A DNA stretch of 64,000 nt from Blattamonas nauphoetae (Eukaryota; Preaxostyla; Oxymonadida), in assembly GCA_033064195.1 (NCBI GenBank), contig JARBJD010000006.1:1-64000 (forward strand), given 5' to 3'. Below are positions 1-10,415 of the stretch, piece by piece. A model generated the notes under the pieces. That model was not told the DNA's origin, did no database searches, and saw only the letters and a list, made by a program, of their open reading frames with translations. Position numbers and translations under genes: made by a program. Within the stretch, counting starts at the first letter, position 1. Each line of letters starts with the position of its first letter.

Positions 1-99
1 TTTTTCTTGTTGGCGAGATGCATGTTCGGCTGCTTCGTCTCTCCGTCGGTCTCGTCTCCACCATTCTCGATCCGATGTTGATGCACTTGGTTAACAATC
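1..99. other. Left-edge sequence, no gene recognised
   Basis: This short stretch precedes the first terminal-repeat element. A minus-strand frame is open to the window edge, but it is too short to identify and has no motif. It may be the tail of a neighbouring gene outside the window. Confidence 0.3.
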
Positions 100-538
100 T
101 GTGTAAATCTCAATGAAATGATGCAAATAATATATGAGCGTGGAAAAATCAAATTTTACTGAATTCAGATTTAGTTGTTGAGTACACATAAGAAAGGTGA
201 ATTTATAGATTTCAAGCCTGATCGCGCATGAAATGGCCTTTCTAAGATCAGCACATTTTTGCACACTTTTATTGCAAAACAAGTTCAAAGACAGGGAAAG
301 GATGGAAAACAACAAAAAAGAGGTCTCTATGTGAAACAATGGACAAAATACATCCATTAAAGAGAAAAATTGAAAACGTATTTCAGAGTTGATCGTGACA
401 ACTTCTATGTTTTAAGGAAATTGAAAAAGTTCAGAAATGATGTATTGTGGGATGCATAAACGAAGAAAGATAATTTTAGAGAATTACCGCGTCAGTACGA
501 TTTTGTGACGCGAGGATTATTTCATTGAGAACTACACA
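100..538. mobile_element. MITE-like TIR element, copy 1
   Basis: A 439-bp sequence that recurs as a direct repeat at 10416-10866. It begins TGTGTAAATCTCAATGAAAT and ends with a near reverse complement of that (reverse-complement reading TGTGTAGTTCTCAATGAAAT). The terminal inverted repeat is about 25 bp with roughly four mismatches. The interior is AT-rich, and the open frames in it are short and without motifs. Size, TIRs and lack of a transposase fit a non-autonomous DNA transposon (MITE). I could not identify a convincing target-site duplication. TG...CA ends could suggest an LTR, but the extended inverted repeats argue for a DNA element. Confidence 0.7.
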
Positions 539-559
539 TCTCGAGTTCTCTGCGCCTCG

Positions 560-2420
560 TTATGGAATGTGTGCATATCTCCCATCGCCGCTGCTTGTGA
601 AGGTACAACTCGTTTGGGTTTTGTTGTCTTCGAGTGAGCATCGGTGACGACTTCAGTTTTTCTCTCGCCTCGTTCTTCAGAAAGGCTGAGCTTGAATAGA
701 TCACATCAGACAGCTACACTAACCTCTTCGTCATCAACCGCGATCACAGTTACGTCAACTGGATTCATCTCTGTGACATCGAACAAACTGACACTGTCTA
801 ATCTGATGTTCACTGGGTCTGGATCATCGACATCTCAATCGTTTGTGACTGTGTCATCGACAGGATCATTGACTGTGTCGTCATGTTCTTTCACGTCGTT
901 CTCATCGTTCACGAATGGAGGAGCACTGAACGTTGCACTGACAACTGGATCACTTCACTCCAATCGACAACATTCAAGAAGTGTTCGTCGTCGCTGAATG
1001 GAGGAGCGATCTGGATGGATCTGCTTTGAAGGACGAGCTCATCGCAATACTCGCTCATCGACACCGTCTTGAACTGGTGCAGATGCCAACCACGCGCTGA
1101 TCGAAGTGCGATCACGTGTACGTCATTGCGAAGGATCTGTCGGAAGTGATTGTGGCGAGCAGATGGGCGGGATCGTTTGACACAGCTGAAGACGAGGACT
1201 TGTGGGAAATGGACAGCGAGTCGAATGAGATGTCGTTGTTGCCCATCCTCAAGTCGCACGTGATTGCCGTCGGAGAGAACGGAAGCGACGACGCTGACTG
1301 GACATTCGCGAGTCCCTTCTGAACACTCCATCGCTGCCTGGAATCCATGGAAGGACAAGCTGGTCCCTTCACAGTTGAGATTGTGAAGAAGGCGACGATC
1401 GGGCGGAGTTGTTCGTTGTCTTCCCAACCATCCACGACAGTGCACGTTCGAGGGAGTGGGTCGAGCGGCGAGTTGCTGTGCAGTGTGAGTGACGAATCGA
1501 GCGAGTCTGGAACGTCGATCTCTTCAGGTCCGAATGCGATGGTGTCGCTCTCTCCAAACACTGACCTTTTCTCAAATTGTGTTTTCATCATTCTCTGCTC
1601 TACGATCGGTTCGATTTGTGTTCTCGCTGATGTCATCATCTCGACTGATTCTGACATCGTGTTCGATCTCATCGTCCGCCTCTCCGTCTCCTCGTCTCAG
1701 CCAGCTCATCGTCTTCGTTCTCCGCCGTCGCCTCGTTACATCCGCCCTCTCCGCTGGAGAGGCCAGTCTGGTTGTTGGTGGCGACCGAAGCAGAATCTCC
1801 ATCGCCTCGTCGTCGTTCCGTCCACATCGTTCGACGCCGGAGCGTTTGTGTGGGGAGCACACGCGGAGACGTTTCAGTTGATGACACAGCCTTCGTCGGA
1901 TGCAGTGGAAGAGAGTTTGGGAGTCTGATTCGGGTGAAGATGGCTGGCTGCACAACCTCAATCAAGAACTGCTGTTTTGTGTCTTGCTCGACTGTTCTGT
2001 CGCTGTCCGAGAGAGGAGGAAGGAGGATTGTCTGTGGAGGATGTGTGCTGGTCGAGATGGCGAGACAGACACCAGTCCTCGCTCTCCCTTCCTGCGCCGA
2101 CCTTCTTCTTCGTTCACAAGCTGCTCGCTGGTCAACACCGACCTCCCCACTCTCTCCTCTTCGCTGCAATTTGTGGGTGGAAGTGATTTGCGATTGTTAG
2201 CCACGACAACCCGGTTTGGTGAAGCTTCCGAAAGTGGCCTCTCGAACTGCACGTGCGAGCACTTTGCGGGCGACGGGGTGTCTGACGGGGAAGTTGTGGT
2301 TGGAGAAGGGCAGCATGTCCGAACTGACAGAGGAGGGTGTGTTGTGACAAGTGTCGCCTGGGAAGCATCGTACTCCACTGAATCTATCATTATTTTCGTG
2401 TTCTTCACTCGGCCGTTCTT
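560..2420 (+). pseudogene. Decayed right-handed beta-helix surface protein gene
   Basis: Short coding remnants lie in changing plus-strand frames. Around 650-1010 there are beta-strand ladders rich in S, T, V and G, with rungs such as SLTVSSCSFTSFSSFTNGGA followed, after a frame change, by a second NGGAIW rung. Around 1116-1322 a piece reads like the DUF1565-like cap of these proteins (WAGSFDTAEDEDLWEMDSES, then VGENGSDDA). Around 1350-1520 and 1770-2010 are further strand-and-turn pieces, including an FVGCSG turn. No frame stays open across the whole region and no start or end is clear. I infer one large surface-protein gene, now broken by several frame changes and stops, from a different subfamily than the three intact tandem genes at 46-63 kb. 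Introns could explain some but not all of the frame changes. Confidence 0.6.
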
Positions 2421-2691
2421 TATTCATTTGATCTTTGATCAGCAAGCCGCCTGTAAACGAAGAAAGAGCAAAGTTCCCTCCTGAACGAGATTTCTTGGAG
2501 CGCATTTGATAGATCAGTTTGGTGGAAATGCACCGCATCTTTGGTTACAACACCATCATCGAGGTTGTCATCAAAGTGGAATCAGTGATCTTCTTTTGTG
2601 TCGTTTTGGCGTTCCTGCACTTCACTTTATCCTTCGCTTTTTCTTCTCTTCCTCCTCTTCCACTTTTCCGCTGTTCTCCTTTTCCTTCCCA
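2421..2691. other. Pyrimidine-rich spacer
   Basis: A gap between two decayed genes with long CT-rich runs (about 2630-2760, extending into the next feature). No convincing gene is seen. Confidence 0.4.
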
Positions 2692-3697
2692 TCATCCGCT
2701 TTTTAACTCCTCCCTCCACATCCATACCATCTGTCTTCCTCCCTCCTTCTCATTCATCTTCGGCGCTTGTGCAGGATCGAGGCTTCTCTCATAATCTCTC
2801 TTCACTGCAGTCAGCTCATCCTGCGTGACCAGCTCTGTCTCCACTCGGCGGTAGATGAGTCGATACGCACATGACTTGAAGGGATCGTTCGCATTGTCTG
2901 AACTTCGCGTTGTGGGACGCCCACTCTTCTCCCTCGCCAGCTGCTGTGGAGTGAGGGTGCTGTATGTTTTCGGTGTGGCTTCGCTTCTCGACAATCGCGC
3001 AGGACGCGTCAATACATAACACCCAGTCGCCGGTTTCGAAGTGGCTGAGTGAATTGTTCGTGAATGGCAAGTGAGGCATTCAGTGAAATGACGGTATGAG
3101 TCATGGAAGAGAGTGTTGAGAAATGCCTCTCCTCTTTTCCCGTCTGCTTGATCGTTTGGAAGTGACACACACTCGATTCTTGCGAAGTTCTTTAACAGAG
3201 AAATATTTGATGGCTTCCTGCACTGGACTCGTACTTGTGCATTTTGAACTTTCCTTGAGAGTTGTTCGCTCAACAGCTTCGACTGGAGATTGGGGCCTGA
3301 AGTTGGAGGTCCTCGACGTATTGTGGTTGATTGGCTGAGTAAAACAAAGTTCGGATCACATACAGACACGAATGGACTGGCTGTGTGGAGTTTGCGGGTG
3401 ATTTTTGGCCGTTGACGGAGAGAATGACAGGAGTGGGGAAGATGCTGGGTGGACCGTTGGTGGCTTCTGTTTGGATTTGTGAAGGCCCAACCATTGAAGG
3501 ATTTGGAACATGATGGAGAGAATTGACATCGCATGTGTGAAAGAGACATTTGGAGTGGGTTGGGTGGGGATGACAAGTGACACTGATGACTTGGTTGGAT
3601 CATCCACTTTAAGAGTAAGCATTTGATATTGTACATTTCCCATTTCATCCATCTCGACTTCGCTGCGTGTCCCGTATACATATGTGTCGAACGTCAC
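2692..3697 (-). pseudogene. Unidentified minus-strand coding remnant
   Basis: A 329-codon minus-strand frame and an overlapping 113-codon frame (3356-3697) are open here. Their translations are rich in S, H, P and T and look out of frame over much of their length. The last 80 codons look more protein-like, with a run SCAYRLIYRRVETELVTQDE followed by a charged stretch. The AYRLIYRR part resembles the end of a ubiquitin-protease catalytic domain, but no Cys or His box can be found nearby, so I do not assign it. It may be a decayed protease gene or a chance open frame in GC-richer DNA. Confidence 0.25.
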
Positions 3698-3784
3698 ACT
3701 CGAAAGAGAGTTGTGGAGTTAGAGTTGGCGATCGATGGTTAATCCGTTTGTCAGATGTATCGTGATCATTACTTGCTTCACCGC

Positions 3785-4543
3785 TCATTTTGTTGTGGTC
3801 TTCATAGCTGTGGCTTGGGAAATAGGGTATTTTGAACTTTCGGGGAGATCAGTGTGTGCTGGACAGGATCGCTGGAGTCTCATCAGGAACCTGTTACGGA
3901 GGACGGGAATTGGTTCATTCGGTATAACAGTCCATTTTGAGCTGGAAAACGTGCGAGAGAGGAAGAACACACCCATGGAAACGCCGAGAAAGGCGAGCGC
4001 CCAAACGATCCACATGATGGTATTCAGCCGCGTCTTGTCATTGCCAACGAATGAACATGTCATTCCAATGAGATGAAAGACTGCGATATCAGCACACATT
4101 ACAGAATATCAGGCGTTGGCTGTGTCTGTGAAGAATGGGAGCATGAAGAAGGAGTACCTGAAGAGGAGGAGAGATAGTGCGAGGCAAGTAACGGTTAGAT
4201 ATTGGGGGAATCGTCTGAGGAACATAATGAGGATGGAAATGGCCACGTTGGTCAACAAGACAAGAGTGTTGAAGATGCCTTTTTGGTCTGTGAAGTGTGA
4301 TCAAGACATCTATTCCAAATCAAGAAAGGGAAATAGAAAAAGATGAGGGTCGAAACAATGGAGAGGCATACTGAGATACTGAATCATCAATATCTCATTC
4401 CTTTCGGTCCAGATCGAATCTGGATTTGAACAAGTCATCCATTCCAGACTAATGAAGAGAAGTGAACGGAAAAAAGAGGAAAAACAATGGAAACACAAAC
4501 TGATATTGTACGAGATGCATCTATCAGCTGAGTTTGTAATCAT
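3785..4543 (-). pseudogene. Fragment like the TmcB N-terminal membrane region
   Basis: Read on the minus strand from 4543 downward, three pieces in different frames are strongly hydrophobic. The first (4543-4310) contains SLLFISLEWMTCSNPDSIW. The second (about 4300-4130) has two membrane spans around TNVAISILIMFLRRFPQY and LTVTCLALSLLLFRYSFF. The third (4099-3785) has TIMWIVWALAFLGVSMGVFF. The order of spans, with a hydrophobic stretch ending in a loop and then FLRR-type turns, resembles the start of the intact TmcB-like gene at 26.6-31.8 kb. No continuation into a TPR-like or C-terminal part is visible, so I read it as a truncated and broken paralogue. Short introns could account for some frame changes. 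Confidence 0.4.
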
Positions 4544-4629
4544 TGTCAGAGAAGAGAAGAGGAAATGCCGAGTCGCGTCGATCTCGATAAATCTTGCTTC
4601 AATGGTGATAAAAAGAGTCGTTTCCAGAC

Positions 4630-5049
4630 AATAGAAGTGTTGAATGGAGAACCGACTTCAAATCACGGTATGAGATGTCCAGAAAGAAAAGAGCTGACGA
4701 GGACAACTTGACATGGGGAAGATGATCAGAAAATAGGACAGGACAGGACAGGACATGTCCGATTTGTCCTGTTTTGAGATAACTGCAGAAGTTGGATGAA
4801 CTAATTGAGAGAAAGATACAGTGTGAATATAAGGTGCTTGTCCGATTTTGTCCTACTCTGTCCTCTCTTGTTGATCGTCCTGTAAACTCCTAATTAGGAG
4901 TTTACAGGACAGAACCCCGGAAGCTCGAAATTCGCCACCAAACCGGGTTTTACGCACTTTCACACCCTTTCAACAATTTTAGATGGGGATGAACGAGTTT
5001 TGAATGAAAACTCCACTATAGTGTCAGAAAAAGGCCAAGCAAAATATAC
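4630..5049. repeat. TGTCC-rich dispersed repeat, copy 1 (left part)
   Basis: This region aligns by eye with 9291-9700. Both copies share AGAAGTTGGATGAACTAATT, then TGTGAATATAAGGTGCTTGT, runs of TGTCC or GGACA, a palindrome (4877-4910 here) and a following GCTCG...CACCACCAAAC segment. The GGACA run at 4739-4756 can pair with TGTCC just downstream. No coding sequence is evident. It is probably a non-coding mobile or satellite-like repeat of unknown class. Confidence 0.65.
4877..4910. repeat. Perfect 34-bp palindrome
   Basis: The left arm GTCCTGTAAACTCCTAA is followed at once by its exact reverse complement, giving 17+17 bp with no loop. The second repeat copy has a near-perfect version at 9541-9574. 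Such a site could extrude as a cruciform or bind a dimeric protein. Its function is unknown. Confidence 0.9.
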
Positions 5050-5433
5050 ATCTGTCACTCCGGCTTCCGGTTCTTGGGTCTTGCCAAATTGAGGTAAGGT
5101 TAGATCGTCGGTGTTTTGCGAATTTAGGTTAATGATGAAGGGAAACAAGTTACGAAAATGAGATAGGAGAAACAAGGGACAGTATTTGAAGTGAAAGCTG
5201 TTGTGAGGTCTGAATTTGGTGATGATCGGAGTGAATTATGGGTTCGCAAGCCACAGTTCTCACCAACTATAGCTGAACACCGATCACTAAATCATTGATT
5301 CAATTTGAGAAGTTCTGAACTGCAGTTTTGTGAAGTGGAGAAAAACTGAAATGGAGTTAAATAAATGTATTGTCTGATCGCACCCTTTATTCCTTGTTAC
5401 AAGACCCAAGAACCGGAAGTCGGAGTGACAGAT
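5050..5433. mobile_element. 384-bp TIR element inserted in the TGTCC repeat
   Basis: The ends are 34-bp inverted repeats (5050-5083 and 5400-5433) with one mismatch, beginning ATCTGTCACTCCGGCTTCCG. In the second copy of the host repeat (9291-9807) the matching flanks are only about 40 bp apart, so this block is extra DNA in copy 1. The interior is AT-rich, with no transposase. This fits a MITE. If the outer AT belongs to the target site, the duplication would be the dinucleotide AT. That is a guess. Confidence 0.65.
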
Positions 5434-5560
5434 TCCAATAGTCGTTTTGAGGCATTCTCTGGCATTGAACAGGTCCGAATGGAGACAAAGAATGTTTGAC
5501 GCGCAGAGAGAAGTTATGATGTTAAGTTGTCCTGTCCTCCTCACTTTCTGTCCGTCCTCC
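5434..5560. repeat. TGTCC-rich dispersed repeat, copy 1 (right part)
   Basis: The segment containing GCATTCTCTGGCATTGAACA and the following GTCCGAAT(G/A)GAGACAAAGA matches about 9750-9807. It is followed by CCTGTCC/TCCTC runs. It is the continuation of the repeat interrupted by the TIR element. Confidence 0.6.
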
Positions 5561-6016
5561 TCTTTTTCTTGTCCGATTCTGAAATTGAAAGAAAATTGAA
5601 AATTTTGGATATTTCCAGTGATAAAAGTGCATTTTAGGATCGAATTTGGCTTGATTTTGCAAAAAACGTGAAAATCAACGAAGTCGATCCAACAAATCAC
5701 ATTGAGGGTTGATCACGGATCGAATCTTCTCGAATACTTTTGTTACCGATGAAATGTTGCGAAATACAGAATACGAAAGAAGTTAGAAGGAAGTGGACGG
5801 AGTAGTGATGAAACAAGCACTCTTCTTCGCCTTCACACAACTACCTCAGGTTGGGTCGGAACAAATGGAAGAAAATGAGTGAAGATACTGCGGAATTCAT
5901 CCGGTTAGCGTAGAAAACCCGAGGGAACAGCTTGACGTTGGCGAAATTTGATTTGAAATGAAGTGAGAGATGAAGCAATCGATATATTTAGAATTGAGTG
6001 TGTGAATGGGAGTGAA
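5561..6016. other. Spacer with no recognised gene
   Basis: Mixed AT-rich sequence between the TGTCC repeat and the minisatellite. No frame with protein-like composition and no RNA gene was recognised. Confidence 0.4.
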
Positions 6017-6912
6017 CGCGCGATCGTGGAGAGGAGGGAATGTGCGATCGTGGAGAGCAGGGACGCGCGATCGTAGAGGAGGGAGATCGTGGAGAGGAGG
6101 GACGCGCGATCGTGGAGAGGAGGGAGTGTGCGATCGTGGAGAGGAGGGACGGAAGATCGTGGAGAGGAGGGAGTGCGATCGTGGAGAGGAGGTGCGATCG
6201 TGGAGAGGAGGGACGGAAGATCGTGGAGAGGAGGGAGTGTGCGATCGTGTAGAGGAGGGAGTGTGAGATCGTGGAGAGGAGGGACGCGCGATCGTGGAGA
6301 GGAGGGAGTGTGAGATCGTGGAGAGGAGGGACGCGCGATCGTGTAGAGGAGGGAGTGTGAGATCGTGGAGAGGAGGGACGCGCGATCGTGGAGAGGAGGG
6401 AATGTGCGATCGTGGAGAGCAGGGACGCGCGATCGTGTAGAGGAGGGAGTGAGATCGTGGAGAGGAGGGACGCGCGATCGTGGAGAGGAGGGAGTGTGCG
6501 TTCGAGTAGAGCAGGGAGTGCGCGATCGTGGAGAGGAGGGAGTGTGCGATCGTGGAGAGGAGGGACGGAAGATCGTTAAGAGGAGGGAGTGTGCGTTCGA
6601 GTAGAGCAGGGAGTGCGCGATCGTGGAGAGGAGGGACGGAAGATCGTTAAGAGGAGGGAGTGTGCGTTCGAGTAGAGCAGGGAGTGCGCGATCGTGGAGA
6701 GGAGGGACGGAAGATCGTGGAGAGGAGGGAGTGTGCGATCGTGGAGAGGAGGGACGGAAGATCGTTAAGAGGAGGGAGTGTGCGATCGTGGAGAGGAGGG
6801 AGTGTGCGATCGTGGAGAGGAGAGTGTGCGATCGTGGAGAGGAGGGAGTGTGCGATCGAGGAGAGGAGGGAGTGTGCGATCGAGGAGAGGAAGGACGGGA
6901 GATCGTGGAGAG
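6017..6912. repeat. Minisatellite, ~22-24 bp unit
   Basis: Nearly 0.9 kb of tandem units based on GATCGTGGAGAGGAGGGA followed by a short variable joiner (GTGTGC, CGCGC, CGGAA or GTGC). I estimate close to 40 units. The plus strand is purine-rich and the joiners recreate CGATCG in many units. Variant units (TTCGAGTAGAGCAGGGAGTG, and GATCGTTAAGAGGAGGGAGT) recur in the same order at about 6498, 6590 and 6662, which is a higher-order pattern. Long open frames exist on both strands, but only because the unit lacks stops. The 345-codon minus frame has no ATG start, so I do not call a protein. Confidence 0.9.
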
Positions 6913-6949
6913 TGAAAGTTCCTGTCGGCATTCCGAGTCCACTCTGAGT

Positions 6950-8441
6950 GTATCTCACGTAGTCAGGACTACTGTGTCGAGAGTGGTTGTGAAGCGCGTC
7001 AGTGATGGCCTGTCCGGTGAAGTGAACGACAGTACCATCAGAACGAGGTGATTGGGATAAGGTGACCACTGTTGAGGGTGAGGACGCATGTTGAGAGGAA
7101 TATTGAATGAGTTGATGATTGAATCGAAGGATCGACGATGAATTCGTCGGATGTGCACTTCACTGAGAGCAGATTGTGTGTCAAGCTCTGGAAAATCGAA
7201 GATGAGGAAGCGAGAAAAGGGGTGGCGATCCTCCTTCCTTCGACGGCCGATTCTGCGAATCTCTGAAGAGTCGCTGTGGCCTCGTCGAGAAGATTATACA
7301 AGATCCTGCTGGTGATGGCGTTTTGTGTTGGATGAGGGATCAGCGTACTGTCCAGTCTGTCCTCGTCAACGATCAGGTAATTCTCGGCAATTGTCGTGGA
7401 GTCACAGTTCGTGATTCTTGTTGCGAACAACGACGAGCACCCTGGGTTCTGGAGCACGAACTCCATCCCTTCTGAAGAGTCGATTCCTCTGAATATCACG
7501 CTGTCCAGAACGAGAGCCCGGAGCTGTCTGCGAGGCGCATGGCACAACTCACCTCGCCTTCAGAGGGAGGACGGCAGCAGTCCATGAAGAGTATGAGGCA
7601 GAGACTGGCTGGAAAACCGAGCCTGAGATGGAAAGAGAGGAAGGGCCGGAGAGTGTCGCACTTCCATCAAACTGCGCTGAACACGCCATGAACAAACAGC
7701 GACTGAACGTGATGTGGTTTTGAACGATGCCGTTGATTTCTGGATGATTCTGTTGAAGGAGGCGGCAAAGGGGTGAAGGAGACGTTCGAGCAGACGAGGG
7801 ATTCTCCGTTGTTGAGTCCACACACCCTGTTCCACTAAGTTGGTTCGAGCTCATTGTGTCAGGAGGCGGGAAGAGAGGAGAGATGAGTCAACTGTGAGTT
7901 GAGTCGGTACGACTTGATTCTGTTCTGTCGAAAGTGTCCTGGGAGAGAGGAGAGGACCAGTTCCAAGAACGAGGCTGGTGACGTGAATGAGGAGACCGGA
8001 GCAGCTGACAGAAGCTGCACTGTTTATCTCAGAGCAGGGTGGTTGGGCGGAGGAGAATTTGCGGATTGGGGAAAAGGCAATCAGTGGAAGGAGTGTCCGA
8101 AGTTCACTCGATCTGGGAACAACGTCAATGAAAGAAATTGAACATCCATCGTTCACCTCAGAACAGACAAGCATAAATGGGGAACATGCAGGATTTGAGA
8201 TGATCATGCTTGACGAAATGACCACGTTGGAGTTCGAGAGTTGTCCGTTCGAAAGAAACATCCCTCGACAATCAATTATCATCCATGAAACATAAATCAA
8301 ACAATTTGAGAAGATAAATATGAATTTGATCGTTTCTTCATGGTAGTTTGCTTTGTTTTTCCACGTCCGAGATTCATGTTGACGAGCTTCGTCCACCAAC
8401 CATGTAGAATAGATTCTTGTTTCTTTTCCTCGAAGATTCAT
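6950..8441 (-). pseudogene. Decayed beta-helix surface protein gene
   Basis: Three consecutive minus-strand frames (8441-7851, 7854-7549, 7547-7038) have beta-helix-like composition. They show short strands ending in small or polar turns, for example SNSNVVISSSMIISNPACSP, then NHITFSRCLFMACSAQFDGS, then LRALVLDSVIFRGIDSSEGM. Each frame ends close to where the next opens, so the gene appears interrupted rather than spliced, and none has a credible start with a signal peptide. Its downstream end runs toward the minisatellite. It is probably another member of the large surface-protein families, unlike the intact trio in detail. Confidence 0.5.
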
Positions 8442-9290
8442 CGTCGTTGATGAGACTAGGTACTGATGCGCATGATATTTATCGTATTTTAAATCGAGTA
8501 TGCGGTGAAATCCGTCTTGATCGCCATTTTCTCGTGTCGGCTTCTCTTCAATCGCAAGTCAGAGCAGAATGATGAAATATCGTCAGAGTCGCACTTGGTG
8601 GTTTGTTTCGGAAGTTGATCGAGAAAAGTGAGTCATCCGCCTAATCATCGGAGGCTGGTTGTAAATTGGCTGCCCACGTTCGTTCCGCAATTCTTTGCAT
8701 GAATAAGACCCGCTCAACACATCATTTCCCGTGTGTACGATGAGGGAATCTGTTTCATTCTGTGGCAGTAGCCTATTTTCGGAGAGCGGCACGTTCAGAT
8801 CCTCCTTCCGTTTGGCTTCGATACAGTTCTCGATTGTGAGTGAGTCGGAGATTGTGTCAAATCTGAAGAGGTGATTGGTTCCTTCAAATCACGTTCTGAC
8901 AAAGAGAAAGGCGGAGTTATGGACAGTGTCGGGAACGGGATGTCCTTGAAGTTCTCCGTGTTGTTCGGAAGAACAGAGGAGGTATGTGGTTCGGCTAATT
9001 GATGAAAATGAGTATAGAAACAATAAAGATGCATACTGATGTTGGGAGTTTTTCCTATTTCATTTCTTTCTGTTTATTTCAGATTGTTACACGATCAAGT
9101 CATCTATGTCGGATAAATGATGAGAAACATGGGAAGAAGAGGGTAATAACAGCGGAGATACATACTGATGGAGTGATTTTTCACCAGATTAATTCGATAC
9201 GATATCAATGACAAGAAGAAGAGGAGTCAATTCTGGGTCAAGTGGTTTTTCACGAATTTGGATTTAACACAGACAAAATTGATTTAGAAC
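8442..9290. other. Long non-coding stretch or eroded gene
   Basis: Short minus-strand frames (8792-8583 and 9034-8795) are open but have no recognisable motif. They could be the upstream part of the decayed beta-helix gene. The rest is AT-rich, with a weak duplicated phrase around GCATACTGATG and ACATACTGATGG (about 9030 and 9160). Confidence 0.3.
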
Positions 9291-9807
9291 CCGACAATAG
9301 AAGGGTTGAATGTAGAACGGAAGTCAAATTGCGGAATGAGAGGTCCTGAAAGAAAAGAGATGACGAAGACAACTCATCGTGGGGAAGAGGATCGGGACAA
9401 ATCGGACATGTCCGATTTGTCCGATTTGTCCTCTTTGAGATAAGTGCAGAAGTTGGATGAACTAATTGAGAGAAAGTTCCAGTGTGAATATAAGGTGCTT
9501 GTCCGATTTGTCCTCCTCTTTGTCCTCTCTTGGGCCGATCGTCCTCTAAACTCCTAATTAGGAGTTTAGGAGACAGAGCCCCTACGGCTCGTGATTCACC
9601 ACCAAACTGATTTTCACACATATTAACGCCCTTTTTAATGTCATACGATGGATATGATCGAATATTGAAGGATCAAGTCTGCTATATAGTCCGAAAATTC
9701 CATGAAAAAAGTGCGGGGTGAAGAAACTTCTTTTCAGACATTTTGAAGCATTCTCTGGCATTGAACAGGTCCGAATAGAGACAAAGAGTGTTTGAAGAAC
9801 AGAGAGA
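9291..9807. repeat. TGTCC-rich dispersed repeat, copy 2
   Basis: The counterpart of 4630-5049 plus 5434-5515 in the same orientation, without the inserted TIR element. It carries the near-palindrome GTCCTCTAAACTCCTAATTA and its partner arm at 9541-9574. Identity is patchy: long exact words are separated by substitutions and small gaps, so the duplication is not recent. Confidence 0.65.
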
Positions 9808-10036
9808 AGGTGAATTCAGATGAAATGGAGGAAAACAAAGCTGATTTTCCGAGGAGGACAGGACCCCTGTCCTCTGTCCTCAAGATTTTGTCCTTCGTCC
9901 GTCCTCTTAACATCATAAGAGAGAAGATGAATTCAGACGAAATAGAGGCAGATAAAGGTGTCTTTCTGAATCGGACAGGACCTCTGTCCTCTGTCCTACA
10001 GATTTGGCCTCTTGTCCGTCCGCTTAACATCATAAA
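9804..10036. repeat. Tandem duplication of ~116 bp
   Basis: Two adjacent related units (9804-9920 and 9921-10036). Each reads from GA(A/G)GATGAATTCAGA-type sequence through a GGACAGGACC(C/T)CTGTCCTCT core to CTTAACATCATAA. The core is self-complementary. It adjoins the TGTCC-rich repeat and may be part of the same family. Confidence 0.7.
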
Positions 10037-10415
10037 ACAGTATTCTGTTTCAACTGTGAAACGCCGTGCTACACACGAATTTGGGGAGATTAGCCTATCT
10101 CCCCATCCGTAATGGAACGGTTGACAGAGGATCACAATGCTCCCCTCCAATGGTCACTTCACGTATTCCCATGATTCTGTGGTGAAGTTTGGATAAGCTG
10201 GAACATCTGAGAGTGTATAAGAGCAAACAGAGTGACCATTCATTTCATGAGTTTGGTCTGCCCTTTCTTCGAATTCACATTAACTTGCCAACCTATCGAA
10301 ACTCACTGATCTCATGTTGATGGATTTTTCAGAAAAAGGTGAAGATTGGAGTTCAAATTCATCTCATCAGAACCAAAAAATTCAGATTGACGATGAAGAA
10401 TGAATGATTGCCAAA
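10037..10415. other. Spacer with no recognised gene
   Basis: AT-rich sequence between the tandem duplication and the second MITE copy. Nothing recognisable was seen on either strand. Confidence 0.4.

Noticed and set aside
1489-2484. Overlapping plus and minus frames as independent small genes.
   Set aside because: They overlap each other heavily. Only fragments show beta-helix patterns, so they were treated as one decayed gene.
5905-6942. A 345-codon minus-strand repeat protein over the minisatellite.
   Set aside because: It has no ATG start, the translation is only the repeat unit, and similar long frames open on the other strand because the unit lacks stops.
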